This document shows, one piece after another, positions 61,696 through 64,000 of a stretch of DNA of 64,000 nucleotides. The position numbers were made by a program, and so were the translations under genes. This DNA is from Microbacterium fluvii (GTDB taxonomy: Bacteria; Actinomycetota; Actinomycetes; Actinomycetales; Microbacteriaceae): positions 992,001-1,056,000 of the forward strand of contig NZ_JAOPFX010000001.1 in the NCBI RefSeq assembly GCF_025515205.1, read 5' to 3'. The notes beneath the pieces are model-generated. The model searched no databases. It was not told the origin of the DNA and saw only the letters and a program-made list of their open reading frames with translations. The first letter of the stretch is position 1. The number at the start of each line of letters is the position of its first letter.

Positions 61696-62498
61696 CCCCG
61701 AAGCCCTACACGCACCGCGACGCCGTGCCCTACCGCCCGCTCGACTGGACGGGGCAGTACCCGCCGTCGTTTCCCAAGGGGAGTGTGCCGAACCACGTCG
61801 CCATCGTGATGGACGGCAACGGACGGTGGGCGAACCGCCGCGGCCTCACTCGCGTCGAGGGGCACAAGGCCGGCGAGGAGGTGCTGCTCGACGTCGTCGC
61901 CGGGGCGGTGCAAGCCGGCGTCAAGAACCTGTCGGTGTATGCGTTCTCGACCGAGAACTGGGCGCGCTCGCCCGAAGAGGTGCGCTTTCTCATGGGCTAC
62001 AACCGCGACGTGCTGCACCGCCGGCGCGACCAGCTCAACGAATGGGGCGTGCGGGTGCGGTGGGCGGGGCGGAAGCCCCGCCTGTGGGGCTCGGTGATCA
62101 AGGAGCTGCAGTTCGCCGAGCAGCTCACCGCCGGCAACGACGTGCTCACCCTCACGATGTGCGTGAACTACGGCGGGCGGCTCGAGCTGGTCGACGCCGT
62201 GCGCCGCATCGGCGACGAGATCGCGGCCGGACGCCTCAAGCCGTCGGCCGTCACCGAGAAGCTCATCCGGCGTCATCTGTACGTGCCCGATATGCCCGAC
62301 GTCGATCTGTTCCTGCGCTCCAGCGGCGAGCAGCGCACGTCGAACTTCCTGCTGTGGGAGTCGGCGTACGCCGAGATGGTGTTCCTCGACACGCTGTGGC
62401 CCGACTTCTCCCGAGAAGAGCTCTGGCGCGCGATCGAGATCTACCTCGCGCGAAGTCGGCGCTTCGGCGGTGCCGTCGATGCGCCGAGCGATTCATGA
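61692..62498 (+). CDS. uppS: Isoprenyl transferase (undecaprenyl/decaprenyl diphosphate synthase)
   Basis: 268 aa. [17 protein letters not shown] (catalytic Asp), [36 protein letters not shown] (in parts) and [18 protein letters not shown]. cis-prenyl chain elongation for the wall lipid carrier. Coupled to recO. Confidence 0.95.
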   Translation: MTPKPYTHRDAVPYRPLDWTGQYPPSFPKGSVPNHVAIVMDGNGRWANRRGLTRVEGHKAGEEVLLDVVAGAVQAGVKNLSVYAFSTENWARSPEEVRFLMGYNRDVLHRRRDQLNEWGVRVRWAGRKPRLWGSVIKELQFAEQLTAGNDVLTLTMCVNYGGRLELVDAVRRIGDEIAAGRLKPSAVTEKLIRRHLYVPDMPDVDLFLRSSGEQRTSNFLLWESAYAEMVFLDTLWPDFSREELWRAIEIYLARSRRFGGAVDAPSDS

Positions 62499-62541
62499 GC
62501 GTGCGGGAATAGAGCCCGAGCGCAGAGAGGTTGCACATGTC

Positions 62542-63231
62542 ATGACGGACGCCATCAAGATCGACGTGTGGAGCGACATCGCCTGCCCCTGGTGCTACAT
62601 CGGCAAGCGCAATCTCGAGAGCGGGCTGGCGGCAGCATCCGCCGATGACGACGCCCCCGAGGTCGAGGTGACCTTCCACTCGTTCGAGCTCTCGCCCGAC
62701 ACGCCCGTCGACTTCGACGGCGACGAGCTGGACTTCCTCGCGACGCACAAGGGGATGCCGCGCGATCAGGTCGCCCAGATGCTCGAGCGCGTCACGGGCG
62801 TGGCCGCGGAGGCGGGCCTGGAGTACCGCTTCGACCTGCTCAAGCACACCAACACCGTCAAGGCGCACGAGCTGCTGCACTTCGCGAAGGAGCAGGGTCT
62901 TCAGCACGAGCTGAAGGAGCGCCTGATGTCGGCCTACTTCACCGAGGGCCGCCACCTGGGTCGCGTCGACGAACTCGTCGTGCTCGGCGCGGAGGTGGGG
63001 CTCGACGCCGACGCCGCGCGCGCCGCGCTCGAGACCGGCTCGTACACCGACGCCGTGCGCGCCGACCAGGCCCAGGCCCGCGCTTACGGCATCAACGGCG
63101 TGCCGTTCTTCGTGATCGACGGGCAGTACGGCGTCAGCGGCGCCCAGCCGGCCGACGCGTTCGCGCAGATCGTGCGGCAGCTGTGGGCCGAGCGCGCCGC
63201 CGACCCCTCCGACGCGGAGTCGGTCGCCTAA
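62542..63231 (+). CDS. DsbA family oxidoreductase (FrnE-like)
   Basis: 229 aa. Thioredoxin-like start IDVWSDIACPWCYIGKRNLE with active-site CPWC, then the helical insert and GINGVPFFVIDGQYGVSGAQP with the cis-Pro. No signal peptide, so cytosolic FrnE/HCCA-isomerase type. The stop overlaps the stop of the convergent gpx by 2 bp. GAGAGG lies 11 nt before ATG. Confidence 0.92.
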   Translation: MTDAIKIDVWSDIACPWCYIGKRNLESGLAAASADDDAPEVEVTFHSFELSPDTPVDFDGDELDFLATHKGMPRDQVAQMLERVTGVAAEAGLEYRFDLLKHTNTVKAHELLHFAKEQGLQHELKERLMSAYFTEGRHLGRVDELVVLGAEVGLDADAARAALETGSYTDAVRADQAQARAYGINGVPFFVIDGQYGVSGAQPADAFAQIVRQLWAERAADPSDAESVA

Positions 63232-63731
63232 CGGGGGAGGTTCGCCTCGATCACGGCGACGATCTCGGGGTCGTCGGGCTTGGTCTGCGGGCGGAAGCGG
63301 TGCACCTCGCCCGAGGGCGTGAGCACGAACTTCTCGAAGTTCCACATGACCGGGCCCTTGGCGCCCTCGGGGTTGCGTGACTTCTTCAGCGCCTTGAACA
63401 GCGGTGCCGCATGGCTGCCGTTGACCTTGACCTTGTCGGCGATGGGGAAGCTCACCCCCCACGTGACGGAGCAGTAGTCGAGGATCTCGTCCATCGAGCC
63501 CGGCTCCTGCCCCATGAACTGGTTGCACGGGAAGCCCACGACCGTGAACCCGCGGTCGGCGTAGGCGCGCTGCAGCTCCTCGAGCTGCTCGTACTGCGGC
63601 GTGAGGCCGCATTTCGAGGCGACGTTGACCACGAGCAGCACGCCGTCGCCGTAGTCGGCGAGGGACTTCTCGGCGCCGTCGGCCGCCAGGAACGGGATGT
63701 CGCGGATCTCCACAGTCTGGGTGTCTGCCAT
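63228..63731 (-). CDS. Glutathione peroxidase family protein
   Basis: 167 aa. LLVVNVASKCGLTPQYEQLEELQ (peroxidatic Cys), VVGFPCNQFMGQEPGS (resolving Cys, Gln) and PVMWNFEKFVL (Trp, Asn). Cys, not Sec. In actinobacteria this usually runs on thioredoxin. ATG 63731 follows TATCGT by 7 nt; the in-frame GTG at 63740 is inside that box. Confidence 0.94.
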   Translation of the reverse strand: MADTQTVEIRDIPFLAADGAEKSLADYGDGVLLVVNVASKCGLTPQYEQLEELQRAYADRGFTVVGFPCNQFMGQEPGSMDEILDYCSVTWGVSFPIADKVKVNGSHAAPLFKALKKSRNPEGAKGPVMWNFEKFVLTPSGEVHRFRPQTKPDDPEIVAVIEANLPR

Positions 63732-63738
63732 GTTGTCC

Positions 63739-63744
63739 ACGATA
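63739..63744 (-). promoter_or_regulatory. -10 box of gpx (leaderless)
   Basis: TATCGT on the minus strand, 7 nt before the ATG at 63731. Confidence 0.55.
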
Positions 63745-63794
63745 GGCCCCGCCGTGCACGCCGTGGGCCGCGCGCGTCTGGGAGAATGGACAGG

Positions 63795-64000
63795 ATGTCC
63801 ACCTCCCTCGCCACCGCGCCCGCGCTGCGCATCGGGCCGCTCGCGCTCGATGCGCCCGTCGTGCTCGCGCCGATGGCGGGCATCACCAACACGGCGTTCC
63901 GGCGGCTGTGCCGGGAGTACGGCGCCGGCCTCTACGTCAGCGAGATGATCACGACGCGCGCCCTCGTCGAGCGCAACGCCACGACGATGCGCCTGATCAC
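63795..64000 (+). CDS. dusB: tRNA dihydrouridine synthase, 5' part only
   Basis: 68 codons visible, cut by the window end. LRIGPLALDAPVVLAPMAGITNTAFRRLCREYGAGLYVSEMITTRALVERN is the FMN-binding start of DusB (quoted parts: APMAGITNTAFR, YVSEMITTRAL). Reduces uridines in tRNA D-loops. A GAGAAT box lies 7 nt before the ATG. Confidence 0.9.
   Translation, partial: MSTSLATAPALRIGPLALDAPVVLAPMAGITNTAFRRLCREYGAGLYVSEMITTRALVERNATTMRLI

Noticed and set aside
63225..63235. Overlapping stop codons of the DsbA-family and gpx genes as a frameshift or error
   Set aside because: Both proteins have full length and proper C-termini; a 2-3 bp convergent overlap is normal in compact genomes.

Overview
The window is chromosomal DNA of a very GC-rich actinobacterium, most probably Microbacteriaceae (Microbacterium or a close relative). 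This rests on recognisable gene content: Lsr2, actinobacterial-type LeuA, the hrcA-dnaJ2-rsmE-HIT-phoH-ybeY-CNNM-era order, and a C-terminal nuclease fold of the type named after a Microbacterium testaceum locus. No database search was possible. A strong feature of the window is that many genes carry a TANNNT box 5-8 nt before the start codon, the signature of leaderless mRNAs; this was used to choose several starts.

Layout. 1-4574 (minus): envelope/polyphosphate-type operon (carbohydrate-binding lipoprotein, VTC domain, DUF4956, GT2-GtrA, phosphodiester glycosidase). 4644-8515: lsr2, a LuxR-type regulator, an actP-type acetate symporter with its DUF485 partner, and an Ogt-like protein lacking the acceptor Cys. 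8686-12658: a 1241-aa SF1-helicase-like protein with degenerate Walker motifs. 12747-16595: mscL, fmdB-like, MTHFS, galU, a GNAT and a membrane protein. 16643-16715: tRNA-Ala(CGC).

16709-22831 looks like an island inserted at the 3' end of that tRNA: a 10-bp piece of the tRNA end is repeated at 22822-22831, directly before a hairpin that could be the displaced original tRNA terminator. The island carries a tightly overlapping six-gene operon: OGG-like glycosylase, a 107-aa unknown protein, a PfkB-kinase/deoxyribosyltransferase fusion, QueC, QueD and QueE. Divergent to it is an Mrr-like nuclease, followed by a frameshifted HTH gene. The set suggests a 7-deazaguanine-based DNA or nucleotide modification/conflict system without a visible transglycosylase.

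22941-35427: metallopeptidase, a protein usually labelled 3-methyladenine glycosylase, SRAP/YedK, App1-type phosphatase, DedA, pabB, leuS, comEA, comEC, holA. 35495-41603: rpsT, a GH1 glucosidase with an MFS transporter, an alpha/beta hydrolase, an ExeM-like secreted nuclease. 41740-54072: lepA (with an in-frame copy of an intergenic repeat), DUF1990, hemW, an esterase, then hrcA (CIRCE operator), dnaJ, rsmE, HIT, phoH, ybeY, CNNM/CorC and era, a stress and ribosome-maturation cluster. 54093-58111: a hydrolase and a frameshifted CHAT protease gene, plus a lipoprotein. 58180-64000: leuA preceded by a Leu-rich leader peptide/attenuator, three copies of a repeat, a TRIC-type channel, recO, uppS, a DsbA-family protein, glutathione peroxidase and the start of a dus gene.
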